A stretch of DNA of 64,000 nucleotides from Levilactobacillus spicheri DSM 15429 (lineage in GTDB: Bacteria > Bacillota > Bacilli > Lactobacillales > Lactobacillaceae): the NCBI RefSeq assembly GCF_001435095.1, contig NZ_AZFC01000015.1, positions 1 through 64,000 on the forward strand. Reading direction: 5' to 3'. Under the pieces are notes generated by a model that was given only the letters and a program-made list of their open reading frames with translations, did no database searches and was not told where the DNA came from. The position numbers were made by a program, and so were the translations under genes. Numbering within the stretch: the stretch's first letter is position 1; each line of letters starts with the position of its first letter. Below, in pieces: positions 8,605-17,014 of this stretch.

Positions 8605-9945
8605 CTATTTTTCGTCACAGCAGAGCCGCCGAATCGCCTCCGCGTAAATCGCCATGGCCTTGTTCATCCGGGAAAGCTCCCAGTTTTCGTTGACCTGGTG
8701 CATGAAGTCTGGCGTGCCCGGCAGCATCGCCCCGTAGGCCACGCAGTTGTGCATGGTCCGCGCGTAGGTCGCCCCGCCGGAGATCTGCGGCTGGGTATCG
8801 TCGCCGGTCATGTCCTGGTAGGTGCTCATCAGCGTCTTGACCAGCGCGCTGTCGGTCGGCACGTAGAGCGGCGCCAGGTAATCGAAGTGCTCGTAGGTCA
8901 GCTGGTACGGCTGCACGGCCGTTTCCAACCGGCTGATCAGGTCGTCATGGTCGACCGTGACCGGGATCCGCATGTCGATCTGCATCCGCGATTCTTCGGG
9001 CGTGATGGTCAGGCTGGAAATGTTGACGGTCAGGTGGCCGGACTGTTCATCCGCCACGTCACCTAACAGGTTGGTCCCGGTCGCGTCCTCCTTGAAGCAC
9101 TGGCCGATAAAGTCGAGGACCGGCATCGGGAACACGTCGTCCAGGGCGATGGCCAGGCGCAGGACCGCGTTGACGCCGGTCGGGGCCAGCATCGCGTGGA
9201 CCGATTTCCCGGTGACCACCAATCCGTCGGCCGTTTCTTGATAGGCGAAATGGTGCCGGTCGAGGGCCGCCTTGACGTCCGCCTGCCGCGGCCCGTTGTA
9301 GGTCGCCTTCCCCGGAACGGCGTTGAAGGCGTTCTGCAGGTCAAGGGCCAGTTCCGTGCTCCCCGGGCCCACCAGGTAGGATTGTTGTAGACCCTTTTCC
9401 GCGTAGATCAGTGGAAACTCGGCGTCGGGGGCGATCCCCAGGTCGATCGGGTCTTCTTTTTCGTTGTACTTGGCGATCCCGCGCCAGAGCGTCTCCTCGT
9501 CGGTCCCGAAGATGAACCGGATCTTCTTATTGAAGTGGTACCCGCGGTTCTCCAGGGCCTTGACGGCAAAGAGCGCGGCCATGGTCGGGCCCTTGTCGTC
9601 CTGCGAGCCCCGGCCGTAGATGACGCCGTCCTTGACCGTGCCGGTGTACGGGTCGGTGTCCCAGTCGGCCGGGTCGCCGGCGGGCACCACGTCCACGTGG
9701 CCGATGATGCCAAAGGTCTCGTCCCCCGCCCCGGTCTCGGCGTAGGCGTAGTAGCCGTCCGGGTCTTCATAGGTGTGGTAGCCCAGTTCTTGACAGATGG
9801 CGACGATCTCGTCGAGGGCCAAGCGAATGTCGCGGCCGAACGGGGCCCCGCTGGCGGCGTCCTGGGTGTAGGACGGGTGACTGATCATGCGTTTGAGGGC
9901 GGCCACGGCCGCTTGTTCTTCGACGTCAGTAACGATTTTTTCCAT
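8605..9945 (-). CDS. M20 family dipeptidase (PepV/Sapep type)
   Basis: A 446-residue cytoplasmic zinc dipeptidase that finishes peptide breakdown. Metal ligands are visible: IGHVDVVPAG (His and Asp near residue 86), YGRGSQDDKGP (Asp), DEETLWRG (paired Glu) and DAEFP, with a late MHQVNENWE carrying the last His. Length is close to PepV (about 470). AGGAGG stands eight bases before the ATG. The next gene upstream, across two repeats, is a YfcC-type amino-acid or dicarboxylate carrier. Gene symbol pepV is likely but not certain. Confidence 0.9.
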   Translation of the reverse strand: MEKIVTDVEEQAAVAALKRMISHPSYTQDAASGAPFGRDIRLALDEIVAICQELGYHTYEDPDGYYAYAETGAGDETFGIIGHVDVVPAGDPADWDTDPYTGTVKDGVIYGRGSQDDKGPTMAALFAVKALENRGYHFNKKIRFIFGTDEETLWRGIAKYNEKEDPIDLGIAPDAEFPLIYAEKGLQQSYLVGPGSTELALDLQNAFNAVPGKATYNGPRQADVKAALDRHHFAYQETADGLVVTGKSVHAMLAPTGVNAVLRLAIALDDVFPMPVLDFIGQCFKEDATGTNLLGDVADEQSGHLTVNISSLTITPEESRMQIDMRIPVTVDHDDLISRLETAVQPYQLTYEHFDYLAPLYVPTDSALVKTLMSTYQDMTGDDTQPQISGGATYARTMHNCVAYGAMLPGTPDFMHQVNENWELSRMNKAMAIYAEAIRRLCCDEK

Positions 9946-10005
9946 AACTGAATTCCTCCTTAGATGCTTCTATTCCAAGACAATTAGTAAACACGGGAAC
10001 CACCG

Positions 10006-10155
10006 TTCCACGCCGGCGAGCAAGCCGGCTGAGGTGGGCACGACTTCGAAGCCCCGAAATACACGGGTCTCCGAAGCTCGGCCTTGATGTAGGCTGGGAC
10101 AGAACCCCAGCCAACATCAATTTCACCACGGCCAGCAAGTTGCCTCTGTTACGCT
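10006..10155 (+). repeat. Element A, full copy
   Basis: Complete copy: left end CACGCCGGCGAGCAAG, box GGTGGGCACGA, hairpin with arms GATGTAGGCTGGG and CCCAGCCAACATC, then CACCACGGCC and right end CCTCTGTTACGC. It lies between the YfcC and dipeptidase genes. Confidence 0.9.
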
Positions 10156-10365
10156 GACAAGGCACTAATATCTTATATAACCCATCAAAACATTAAAAGA
10201 ACACTTTGCTGGTTTTAATCACTAATTTAACCATATTGATGGTCGGGAACACCTTCATCATGAGCAAAATTTTGAAAATTAATTTGCCGATAAGCAATGG
10301 TCATTATCACTATTGACCATCGACCCAGATGAATCTAATCCCCGTGGGCCCGGACTATTTACCGT

Positions 10366-10522
10366 CCGGAGGCGATCAGGGGCTCAGCCAGCGAAATTAT
10401 CCTTAGTCGGCGTTTTGAGCCGGCTTAGGATAAGGCCGAGCTTCGAGATTTACGCGTGCTTTTCGCGGAAAGCTCGAAGTCGTGCCCGCAGGCGTCACGG
10501 CCCCTGAGCGCCGGAGGACGAC
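10366..10522 (-). repeat. Element A, divergent copy
   Basis: Same architecture with different arms. TATCCTTAGTCGGC pairs with GCCGGCTTAGGATA. The box GGCCGAGCT and GTCGTGCCC are kept. The outer stem is rebuilt from AGGGGCTCAG and CTGAGC-containing arms. The remaining bases of 9946-10606 hold no gene. Confidence 0.7.
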
Positions 10523-10606
10523 CAGTTTCGCCTCCTCCGTTCAGCCCGAATTTATCGTGGCCGGAAGCGACTTTTTCGCGTAACAGAAATTATCCGTTAC
10601 GCGTCA

Positions 10607-12127
10607 TCATATGACCGCCATGACGCCCAGGAAGACACAGGTGGCGATGAACAAGTAGATCATCAGCTTGAACATGAATTTCCACCAGATGCTGATGTTG
10701 ATGTGGGCCACGGCCATGGCGCCCATGATGACCCCGGACGTTGGCGTAATCAGGTTGACCCAACCGGAAGCGGCCTGGTAAGCCGTCACGACGAGGCTCG
10801 GGGCCACGCCGGCGAACTTCCCAATCGGGCCGATGATGCCCATCGTCGCCGCCGCTAACCCGGAGGTCGACGGAATCAGGAAGGACATCGGAATGTAGAA
10901 GATGTAGGTCAAAATGATGAACAGCGCGGAGCTCATGCTGGACAGGCCGGTTTCACCCCAGTGCAGGACGGTCGCGGAAATGTTCCCGTCGTTCATGATG
11001 ACTTGGATCCCCCGGGCAACCGCCACCACGATGGCCACGCCCAAGAAGTCGCTCATCCCGCTCATGAAGGCGTCCATGAAGTCACTTTCGGCCATCTTGA
11101 AGACGAACATGATCAGCACGGACATGAACAGAAACAGCATGGTGATTTCAGAGAAGTACCAGGTCCCCAGCGGCGTCATGTCGCCACCCAGCAGGTTCCC
11201 CAGGAACGGGATGCCCTGGAGCCACTTGGTCATGCTGGTGAAGAAGGTCCACTTGGCGTTGATCTGGTCCCACGGAATCAGGCCCACGATCATGATGACA
11301 AACGTCGCGGCGAACAGCCACAGGACGGCCTGCTGACGCTTGGTCATCTGGCCCTGGTCGGCGTCGGTCGCCACCAGGAACCGTTTCCGGTCTTCATCCC
11401 GTTGGCCGTACACTAACGACTTGGTCGGGTCCTTTTCGATCTTCGCCGCGTAGTGGTACACGTACCAGATACTAATTCCGATGGTGATCAGCAACAGGAC
11501 CACCCGGGACACGATGCCGTCCCCCGGCGTGATGTTCAGCGTCGCCGAGGCAACCCCGGTGGCGAACGGGTTCACGGTCGAGGCCAGACACCCGACCTGC
11601 GACCCGATCAGCGCGATCGACACGGCCACGATGGAGTCGAAGCCGATCCCCATCATCACCGGAATCAACAGCGGGTAAAAGGCAATGGTTTCTTCGGCCA
11701 TCCCGTAAGTCGACCCACCGGCCGCGAACAGGAGCATCAGAATCAGGATCAACCGTTTTTCCTTCCCCTTGAACCGCCGCACGATGGCCGCGATGCCGTC
11801 GTCGAGGGCCCGGGTGCGGTTGACCACGCCCAGGAAGCCCCCGATGACCAGGATGAACAGCGAGACCTCGATGGCACCGGAGGTCTTGTCGTTCCCGATC
11901 ATCCCGATGATGGGCGCCATGAAGACGTCCCAGATCCCCTGGGGGTTGGCCTTGACCGACCGATACGTGTGGGCAATGATGTTGCCGGCCTTATCCGTCG
12001 AATACTGGCCTGCTGGAATAATCCAGGTTAAAATGGCAAGGACAATAATGATAAAGAATAAAATGGTATACGCCGAAGGCATCTTGAAACGCTTTTTGAC
12101 CTTTGGCTGAACGTCTGGTTCTTGCAT
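10607..12127 (-). CDS. YfcC family carrier (amino-acid/C4-dicarboxylate type)
   Basis: A 506-residue membrane carrier with about 12 hydrophobic helices, in the YfcC/ArsB-NhaD-like superfamily. The start (MPSAYTILFFIIIVLAILTW) and motifs AGGSTYGMAEETIAFYPLL, GSQVGCLASTVNPFATGVAS and SFLIPSTSGLAAATMGIIGP are typical. Family members move basic amino acids, citrulline/ornithine or dicarboxylates; the cargo here cannot be told. A ribosome-binding site is present (AAGGAG and GGAAGG before the ATG). The gene has a -10 box overlapping a cre-like site, so carbon-catabolite repression is likely. The co-oriented dipeptidase downstream suggests amino-acid use. Confidence 0.85.
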   Translation of the reverse strand: MQEPDVQPKVKKRFKMPSAYTILFFIIIVLAILTWIIPAGQYSTDKAGNIIAHTYRSVKANPQGIWDVFMAPIIGMIGNDKTSGAIEVSLFILVIGGFLGVVNRTRALDDGIAAIVRRFKGKEKRLILILMLLFAAGGSTYGMAEETIAFYPLLIPVMMGIGFDSIVAVSIALIGSQVGCLASTVNPFATGVASATLNITPGDGIVSRVVLLLITIGISIWYVYHYAAKIEKDPTKSLVYGQRDEDRKRFLVATDADQGQMTKRQQAVLWLFAATFVIMIVGLIPWDQINAKWTFFTSMTKWLQGIPFLGNLLGGDMTPLGTWYFSEITMLFLFMSVLIMFVFKMAESDFMDAFMSGMSDFLGVAIVVAVARGIQVIMNDGNISATVLHWGETGLSSMSSALFIILTYIFYIPMSFLIPSTSGLAAATMGIIGPIGKFAGVAPSLVVTAYQAASGWVNLITPTSGVIMGAMAVAHINISIWWKFMFKLMIYLFIATCVFLGVMAVI

Positions 12128-12157
12128 CCTTCCTCACTCCTTTATGGGCAATTAGTA

Positions 12158-12178
12158 AATGTAAGCGCTTTAATTATA
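12158..12178 (-). promoter_or_regulatory. -10 box with cre-like (CcpA) site
   Basis: On the minus strand TATAAT (12178-12173) is followed at once by a cre-like palindrome centred on AAAGCGCTTACA; the forward strand reads TGTAAGCGCTTTAA at 12160-12173. A CcpA site over the start of transcription normally represses. No good -35 box is visible. Confidence 0.6.
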
Positions 12179-12321
12179 CAAAATTTTGATTAAAACTTCT
12201 TGAGAAGCCCGTCGCTTTTCTTAAAAGGTCATTTGAAATACAAACGTAAGGGCGCGTAAGTGTTTGAAAGGATTGTGTTTAATTTCACTAAGCGGTTTTT
12301 CTTATGAAAATCCGCTTGAAA

Positions 12322-12351
12322 TTGCATAGATTTTCAGAAACGGTGTATATC
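12322..12351 (+). promoter_or_regulatory. Possible promoter of the peroxidase gene
   Basis: TTGCAT (12322-12327) and TATATC (12346-12351) are separated by 18 bases, about 87 bases before the start codon. Just upstream is an imperfect hairpin with AAGCGG/CCGCTT arms (12288-12317). Confidence 0.4.
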
Positions 12352-12437
12352 TTCTGCGACCCTCGATTGGCTAAGCAAATCCGGTGGCAAATCGGGCGCA
12401 GGATGGTTTAATGAAAGATAACGAGGGAGGAGATCAC

Positions 12438-12911
12438 ATGCCAACATCCATCTATGACTTCAGTGAAACCGAAATGAGCGGCGAGCAACTCGACCTGGCA
12501 CGGTACCGCGGCCAGGTCCTGCTGATCGTCAATACCGCCAGCAACTGTGGCCTGGCCCCGCAGTTCAAGGGGCTCGAGGCCCTCTACCAGAAGTACCGCG
12601 CGGCGGGGCTGGTCATCTTGGGCCTGCCGTCGAACCAGTTCTTCCAGGAAAAGGCCACCGACGCCGCGACCCACGACTACTGCCAGCGCCACTACGGCGT
12701 GACCTTCCCGATGACGCAACGCGTGCGGGTCAACGGCGCGGACGCCGACCCGCTGTTCACCTACCTGAAGGCCGCGGCCGGGCACGGTCGGATCAAGTGG
12801 AACTTCACCAAGTTCCTGATTGGCCGGGACGGCACGGTGCGCCACCGCTTCGCCCCGACCACCCGGCCCGAGTCCTTCGAGGACGCCATCCAGGCGGCCC
12901 TGGCCGAGTAA
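12438..12911 (+). CDS. Glutathione peroxidase family (thiol peroxidase)
   Basis: A 157-residue protein that reduces hydroperoxides. The peroxidatic cysteine is Cys37 in VNTASNCGLAPQF; GLPSNQF and KWNFTKFLIGRDG supply the Gln, Trp and Asn of the catalytic tetrad. A further cysteine in DYCQRHYGVTFPM could serve in thioredoxin-dependent recycling, as in other bacterial members. The start at 12438 follows GGGAGGAG; an upstream in-frame ATG has no such signal. It is a stand-alone gene. Confidence 0.92.
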   Translation: MPTSIYDFSETEMSGEQLDLARYRGQVLLIVNTASNCGLAPQFKGLEALYQKYRAAGLVILGLPSNQFFQEKATDAATHDYCQRHYGVTFPMTQRVRVNGADADPLFTYLKAAAGHGRIKWNFTKFLIGRDGTVRHRFAPTTRPESFEDAIQAALAE

Positions 12912-12972
12912 CCGGCGGGGGGGATCGCTCCACGCCGGCGTAGACGTTATCTCAATTTAATTTTCCCCATAA

Positions 12973-13010
12973 AAATAGGCTGCCCTCGCTCAATTGGGGA
13001 CAGCCTATTT
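12973..13010 (-). terminator. Intrinsic terminator
   Basis: AAATAGGCTG pairs with CAGCCTATTT; on the minus strand Ts follow. It can end leftward transcripts that have read through the element A copy. Confidence 0.7.
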
Positions 13011-13065
13011 GGGCAACTTTCGTTTTACGGTCACCTGATGCAGGTCCCATTTAGAACCAATTTTA

Positions 13066-13219
13066 GCGCAACAGAGGCGACTTGCTGGCCGCGGTGAAAT
13101 TGATGTTACCTGGCGTTTTGGGCCAGGTTACATCAAGGCCGAGCTCTGGAAACTCGCGGTTTGGGCGAGGTTTCAGAGTCGTTCCCACCTCGGCCGGCTT
13201 GCTCGCCGGCGTGAAGCGG
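13066..13219 (-). repeat. Element A, full copy (inverted)
   Basis: Ends CAACAGAGGCGACTTG and CTCGCCGGCGTGAAGCG. The inner hairpin has ACCTGGC with GCCAGGT inside GATGT/ACATC arms. The second hairpin carries CTCTGAAACC/GGTTTCAGAG-like arms. Confidence 0.9.
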
Positions 13220-13239
13220 ATGACTGCTGACACGTCAAG

Positions 13240-13764
13240 TTAGATAACAGTTTCATCCGCCGGTAAATCCCACCGGAACCAGACCACGTCATCGGCGGTC
13301 GGCAGGAGCGGTGAGTGCGCCGGGGCCGCGGTCGGCTGGAAGCCCAGCTTAGTCAGCACCCGTTGCGAGCGCTGGTTCGTGGTCAGGCAGTCGGCCCAGA
13401 CGGTCACGGGGCCCGTCAGCGCTTGGCGAACCAACCGCAAGCTGGCCCGCAGCGCCGCGGGCATCAGTCCCCGCCCCCACAACAGCGGATCGAGGAAGTA
13501 GCCGACGTCGTAGTGCTGTGCCGGCGCCGCGTGGGCGTAGTACAGGATGCCGCCGACGAACCGGTCGTGCCGCCGGTCGATCACCGCGTGGGCGAACGGC
13601 CCGTGACGGTCCTTTTCGAACCAGTACGCCAAGAGATCCGGCGCCAGGCTCCCCGGGGCGGCGTTGGCCGCTGCCATCCGGGGATCAGCCAGCAAGCGTT
13701 GGTACGCCGCGAGGTCCGCCTCAATCAAGGGTCGCACCTCAAGACCCGTGGTAAATTCCACCAT
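13240..13764 (-). CDS. GNAT N-acetyltransferase (RimJ/RimL-like), paralogue
   Basis: A 174-residue acetyltransferase, related along its length to the protein at 7973-8509 (shared AAYQRLLA, GYFLDP..WG.GLMP.ALRASL, TNQRSQRVL.KLGFQ). GAGGAGG precedes the ATG at 13764. The acceptor substrate is unknown. A parS-like site follows on the upstream side, so this gene and the next leftward pair may be separate transcription units. Confidence 0.85.
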   Translation of the reverse strand: MVEFTTGLEVRPLIEADLAAYQRLLADPRMAAANAAPGSLAPDLLAYWFEKDRHGPFAHAVIDRRHDRFVGGILYYAHAAPAQHYDVGYFLDPLLWGRGLMPAALRASLRLVRQALTGPVTVWADCLTTNQRSQRVLTKLGFQPTAAPAHSPLLPTADDVVWFRWDLPADETVI

Positions 13765-13802
13765 CGTGATTCCTCCTCACAGTTTTTTTCGGACTCGCCC
13801 GA

Positions 13803-13818
13803 TGTTTCATGTGAAACA
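13803..13818. promoter_or_regulatory. parS-like site (one mismatch)
   Basis: TGTTTCATGTGAAACA differs from consensus parS at one central base and is flanked by further complementary bases (GA/TC). Confidence 0.75.
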
Positions 13819-13823
13819 TCCCT

Positions 13824-14306
13824 TCAGAGGGGCTTGACCAGGTTGTACCAGGTCTCCCCGGCGTGGTCGGACATGGCCACGCCGCGGTTAATAAAGCCGT
13901 TCTTCTCGTAAAACGGGACGTTGCGTTCCAGGCTGGTCAGGCTCAGCGTCTCCCGGTGCGCGGCTCGGGCGCGCTCACTGATGGCGGCCAAGAGCCGACT
14001 GCCCAGCCCGGCGCCCCGGTAGGCCGGGTCGATGGCGATGGAGTAGATCAATTGGTGGCCACCCGTTGGCAGGTTCCGGGGCGTCTGCTCGTACATCCAG
14101 TCCGCTACGTAGGCGGCCGTGGTCGCCGGGCCGACCACGAATCCCACGACTTGGCCCGCCACCTTGGCGACCAGGAAGGTCCCGGTCAGCTTCTCGAGGC
14201 GGTCGCGGTATTGGGCCGCACTCCCGGCCTCTTCGGCAGAGAACCCCAGCCGCTCGATGCGCAGGATTGCCGGCAGGTCGGCGGCCATTGCGTCGGTGAT
14301 TTTCAT
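13824..14306 (-). CDS. GNAT N-acetyltransferase (RimI/AANAT-like)
   Basis: A 160-residue acetyltransferase with IYSIAIDPAYRGAGLGSRLL, the acetyl-CoA pyrophosphate loop, and LSLTSLERNVPFYEKNGF near the end. The start is the ATG at 14306 behind AAGGGAG; a frame opening at 14324 would put that ribosome-binding site inside the gene. It follows the glycosylase gene by about 14 bases and is probably co-transcribed with it. The substrate could be a small amine or a protein N-terminus. Confidence 0.85.
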   Translation of the reverse strand: MKITDAMAADLPAILRIERLGFSAEEAGSAAQYRDRLEKLTGTFLVAKVAGQVVGFVVGPATTAAYVADWMYEQTPRNLPTGGHQLIYSIAIDPAYRGAGLGSRLLAAISERARAAHRETLSLTSLERNVPFYEKNGFINRGVAMSDHAGETWYNLVKPL

Positions 14307-14320
14307 GGCATCCACTCCCT

Positions 14321-14812
14321 TCATTGCAGAGCCACCCGCACCCGCGCCTGCAGGTCCGGCACCACGTCCGTTTGGAACCAGGGGTTACGCTTCTGCCAGC
14401 CGTAGTTCAACGGCGACGGGTGAACCAGCGGGAAATAGTCCGGCAGGTAGTCCTGGTACCGCTGGACCGTGGCCGTCAGGGTCTTCTCCCGGCGTTTTCC
14501 CAGGTAGGCCTTGATGGCGTACTGGCCGACCAGCAGCGTCAATTGGACGTTGGACATCTGGGCCAAGAGCGGCGCGTGCCACTTCTCGGCGAAACCCTTA
14601 CGGGGTGGCAGGTCGCCGCTCTTACCCTTCCCAGGGTAGTAAAAGTCCAGCGGCATCACGGCGATCTTGTCGCTGTGGTAGAATTCCTCGCGGGTCACGC
14701 CCATCCACTCGCGCAACCGGTCCCCACTGGCGTCGTTGAAGTAGGTCTTAGTGTTCTGGGCGATGCGGCCGGGCGCCTGGCTGATGACCAGGATGGTGGC
14801 CGACGGGAGCAC
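14321..14812 (-). CDS. Uracil-DNA glycosylase family protein, 5' end anomalous
   Basis: Base-excision repair glycosylase-like protein. VISQAPGR is the water-activating motif and LVHPSPLN the DNA-intercalating loop. The frame from the GTG at 14812 gives 163 residues. Coding sequence plainly continues upstream in the same frame (IIADPANAAYTAQGWEPLFH) to about 14880. There the frame meets five As (complement of 14879-14883) and, beyond them, no ATG, GTG or TTG. The ribosome-binding site GAGGAGG at about 14913-14919 fits a start in the neighbouring frame (ITTIASIK). Either one base is missing from the A-run, or an unusual ATC/ATT start is used. Confidence 0.7.
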   Translation of the reverse strand: MLPSATILVISQAPGRIAQNTKTYFNDASGDRLREWMGVTREEFYHSDKIAVMPLDFYYPGKGKSGDLPPRKGFAEKWHAPLLAQMSNVQLTLLVGQYAIKAYLGKRREKTLTATVQRYQDYLPDYFPLVHPSPLNYGWQKRNPWFQTDVVPDLQARVRVALQ

Positions 14813-15035
14813 GTGAAAGAGCGGCTCCCACCCCTGTGCGGTGTAGGCCGCATTGGCCGGGTCGGCGATGATGGCTTGTTTGATACTGGCAATGGTGGTG
14901 ATGAATAGGACCTCCTCATATCGGGTATTAGGTCTAGTATAGCCGTCTCAACGGCGGTCGACCACTGACGACTCACTGTCGAGACCAGGTAACCTGTGGT
15001 AAGATGGGATATTATCTAATTCGGAGGCGTTTATG

Positions 15036-15452
15036 ATGAAACCAACTGCCAAATGGGTCCGGCGCTTGCAGGCGTTCATGGTCGGCCGTTACGGCCAGAA
15101 CGACTCGCTGAACCGCTTCTTAAATGGCCTGTCGCTGGTGCTCCTGCTGGCCAGCATCTTCCTGCGCAGCGGGTGGCTGATCCTGATCGCCATCGGGCTG
15201 ATCGGCGTCAACTACTGGCGACTGTTCTCGCACAAGATCTACCGCCAGGTCGCCATCAACCGCGGCTTCGAGCGGGTCTGGCGGCCCCTGACCCGTCCGG
15301 TGCGCCGGCTGGGCTACAGCCTGAGCCAGCACTGGCACTACCGCTTCTTTCACTGTGCCCAGTGCCACCAACGCATCCGCATCCCGCGGCACCACGGCCA
15401 CGTGCGCATCACCTGCCCCAAGTGCGGGCACTCATTCGATGCGCGGACGTAA
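15036..15452 (+). CDS. Membrane protein with C-terminal zinc ribbon
   Basis: A 138-residue protein. Basic N-terminus, two hydrophobic segments (NGLSLVLLLASIFL and GWLILIAIGLIGVNYW), a basic cytoplasmic stretch, and a C-terminal zinc ribbon with CAQCHQRIRIPR and CPKCGHSF. The second of two tandem ATGs (15036) has the better spacing to GGAGG. It resembles a widespread uncharacterised Firmicutes family; role unknown. It ends just before an element B copy. Confidence 0.75.
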   Translation: MKPTAKWVRRLQAFMVGRYGQNDSLNRFLNGLSLVLLLASIFLRSGWLILIAIGLIGVNYWRLFSHKIYRQVAINRGFERVWRPLTRPVRRLGYSLSQHWHYRFFHCAQCHQRIRIPRHHGHVRITCPKCGHSFDART

Positions 15453-15471
15453 TCCGCAGCACCTAAAGAGA

Positions 15472-15606
15472 GAGTGCCAAAAGGCGGTTAGCTGGCGAGC
15501 ATGACTGACGGTGTTAAGCGGAACCAGCTGCCTTTTGACGCACGTTTCGGTACCCTATCTTCGAAAAACGAGCCTGAGACAAAAGTCTCAGGCTCGTTTT
15601 TTAGGA
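15472..15606 (+). repeat. Element B, full copy with terminator hairpin
   Basis: CAAAAGGCGGTTAGCTGG pairs with CCAGCTGCCTTTTG around a 26-base loop; then GCACGTTTCG; then a perfect 16-bp stem (15565-15580 with 15585-15600) with a four-A loop and T/A tails on both sides. The second hairpin acts as a bidirectional terminator between convergent genes. Confidence 0.85.
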
Positions 15607-15613
15607 CTCATGC

Positions 15614-16360
15614 CTAAACGATCTGACCGGCTGGCCGCACCAGCACTTCACTGATGGCCACGTGTTTGGGCTGGTCGATGGCGAACCGAACGGCGTTGGC
15701 GACGTCTTCCGGATCCAACACCGTCTGCCGGGAATTTTCACCATTGAAGATCTCATCCAGTCCCTGCTTCACCTCGAGGTTGCCCACCGTCTTGAGGAGT
15801 TCCGTGCGAACGGCCCCCGGCGAGACGATGGTCGAGCGAATGCCGTGGTCCTTTTCCTCCTGGCGCAGGCCCTCCATGATGGCCCGGACGGCGTACTTCG
15901 TCCCGTTATAGACCGCGGACGCCGGGTAGACCACGTGGCCGGCCACCGAATCGGTCGTGATGATGAGGCCGTCGTGCTGCGCCTGCATCACTGGCAGGAC
16001 CTCGCCGATGCCGTTCAGGACACCCATCACGTTGACGTCGAGCATCATCTGCCACTTGGCGTAGTCGCGCTCACTGAGGTTGCCCTGTGGCATGGTCCCC
16101 GCATTGTTGTAGAGAACGTCCACGCGGCCGTAAGTCTCCACGGCCAGCTGGATCAGGGCGTGGACCTCTTCGCGTTGGGTCACGTCGGTCACGCGGTAAA
16201 TGGCGTTGGCACCAATCTCCTGGGCCAGGTCAGCCAGCCGTTCTTCCCGGCGGGCGCCGAGGACGACCTTGGCCCCCTGACTCGCCAATAACCGGGCGGT
16301 GGCGGCGCCGATACCGCTCGAAGCACCCGTGATAACAACTACTTTATTCTCAATACTCAT
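15614..16360 (-). CDS. SDR family NAD(P)-dependent oxidoreductase
   Basis: A 248-residue classical short-chain dehydrogenase. Cofactor loop TGASSGIG (residues 11-18), NNAG, catalytic Ser in TTDSVAG, and YNGTKYAV with catalytic Tyr and Lys; SPGAVRTELL follows. The substrate is unknown; the family includes clavaldehyde-type and serine-type dehydrogenases. AAGGAAG precedes the ATG. It sits 21 bases behind the acetyltransferase gene and opposite a LysR regulator, which likely controls both. Confidence 0.9.
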   Translation of the reverse strand: MSIENKVVVITGASSGIGAATARLLASQGAKVVLGARREERLADLAQEIGANAIYRVTDVTQREEVHALIQLAVETYGRVDVLYNNAGTMPQGNLSERDYAKWQMMLDVNVMGVLNGIGEVLPVMQAQHDGLIITTDSVAGHVVYPASAVYNGTKYAVRAIMEGLRQEEKDHGIRSTIVSPGAVRTELLKTVGNLEVKQGLDEIFNGENSRQTVLDPEDVANAVRFAIDQPKHVAISEVLVRPAGQIV

Positions 16361-16381
16361 ACTAAAAACTTCCTTTCAGGG

Positions 16382-16903
16382 TTAAATAATCTTAATGACT
16401 TTCGCGGGCACGCCGGCGACCACGGCGTTTGCCGGCACATCCTTGGTCACCACCGCGCCGGCCGCTACGACGGCGTTTTTCCCCACCGTGACGCCCGGTA
16501 AAATGATGGCTTTCGCCCCCACCCAGGCATTTTGGCGAATGTGGATGGGTCGCACGTCGAGGGCCCGCCGCCGTTCCGGGGCGAGCTGATGGTTGACCGA
16601 GATCAACGCGGCGCCCGGTCCCAGCAGCACGTCGTCCTCCAGGGTGATGCCCCCCAGATCCGTTAGCTGGACCTGGTCGTTGATCATCACCCGTTTTCCA
16701 ATCGTCAGCTTGCGCCCATAATCTGTATAGAATGGCAGCCGGATCTCGACGGACGCATCGAGCGGCTGCCCGGTGATCTCCCCCACCAATTGGCGGATCT
16801 CCGCGGGGGTATGGGGTGCCGTATTTAAGTGTTGGACCAGCCGTTGATTCTGATCGATCAGGGGCTGTTCAGCCGCGATGGCGGCCGTGGTGAGCATAGT
16901 CAT
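16382..16903 (-). CDS. Sugar O-acetyltransferase (left-handed beta-helix)
   Basis: A 173-residue hexapeptide-repeat acetyltransferase of the maltose/galactoside family (Maa/LacA). N-terminal Mac domain, then repeat coils, IHIRQNAWVGAKAIILPGVTVGKN, and the closing AVVAAGAVVTKDVPANAVVAG. The active-site His is in SVNHQLAPE. It acetylates a sugar or related alcohol with acetyl-CoA. The true start is the ATG at 16903 behind GGGAGG; the much longer open frame running to 17491 crosses the divergent LysR gene and is spurious. It is in an operon with the SDR gene. Confidence 0.92.
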   Translation of the reverse strand: MTMLTTAAIAAEQPLIDQNQRLVQHLNTAPHTPAEIRQLVGEITGQPLDASVEIRLPFYTDYGRKLTIGKRVMINDQVQLTDLGGITLEDDVLLGPGAALISVNHQLAPERRRALDVRPIHIRQNAWVGAKAIILPGVTVGKNAVVAAGAVVTKDVPANAVVAGVPAKVIKII

Positions 16904-16953
16904 ACGTAATTCCTCCCTTATGAATGATTCCCAGTATAGGGGCGGTCTGCGTG

Positions 16954-16987
16954 TATGTAAAAGACCTATGTTGTATACTTTTATATA
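16954..16987. promoter_or_regulatory. Probable LysR operator in the divergent promoter
   Basis: TATGTAAAAG (16954-16963) and CTTTTATATA (16978-16987) form an inverted repeat with a 14-base spacer, between the LysR gene and the acetyltransferase/SDR operon. LysR-type regulators commonly bind such dyads and control the divergent operon. Confidence 0.6.
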
Positions 16988-17014
16988 GCAAAAAGGCATA
17001 AAGGAGTGTCGCTT

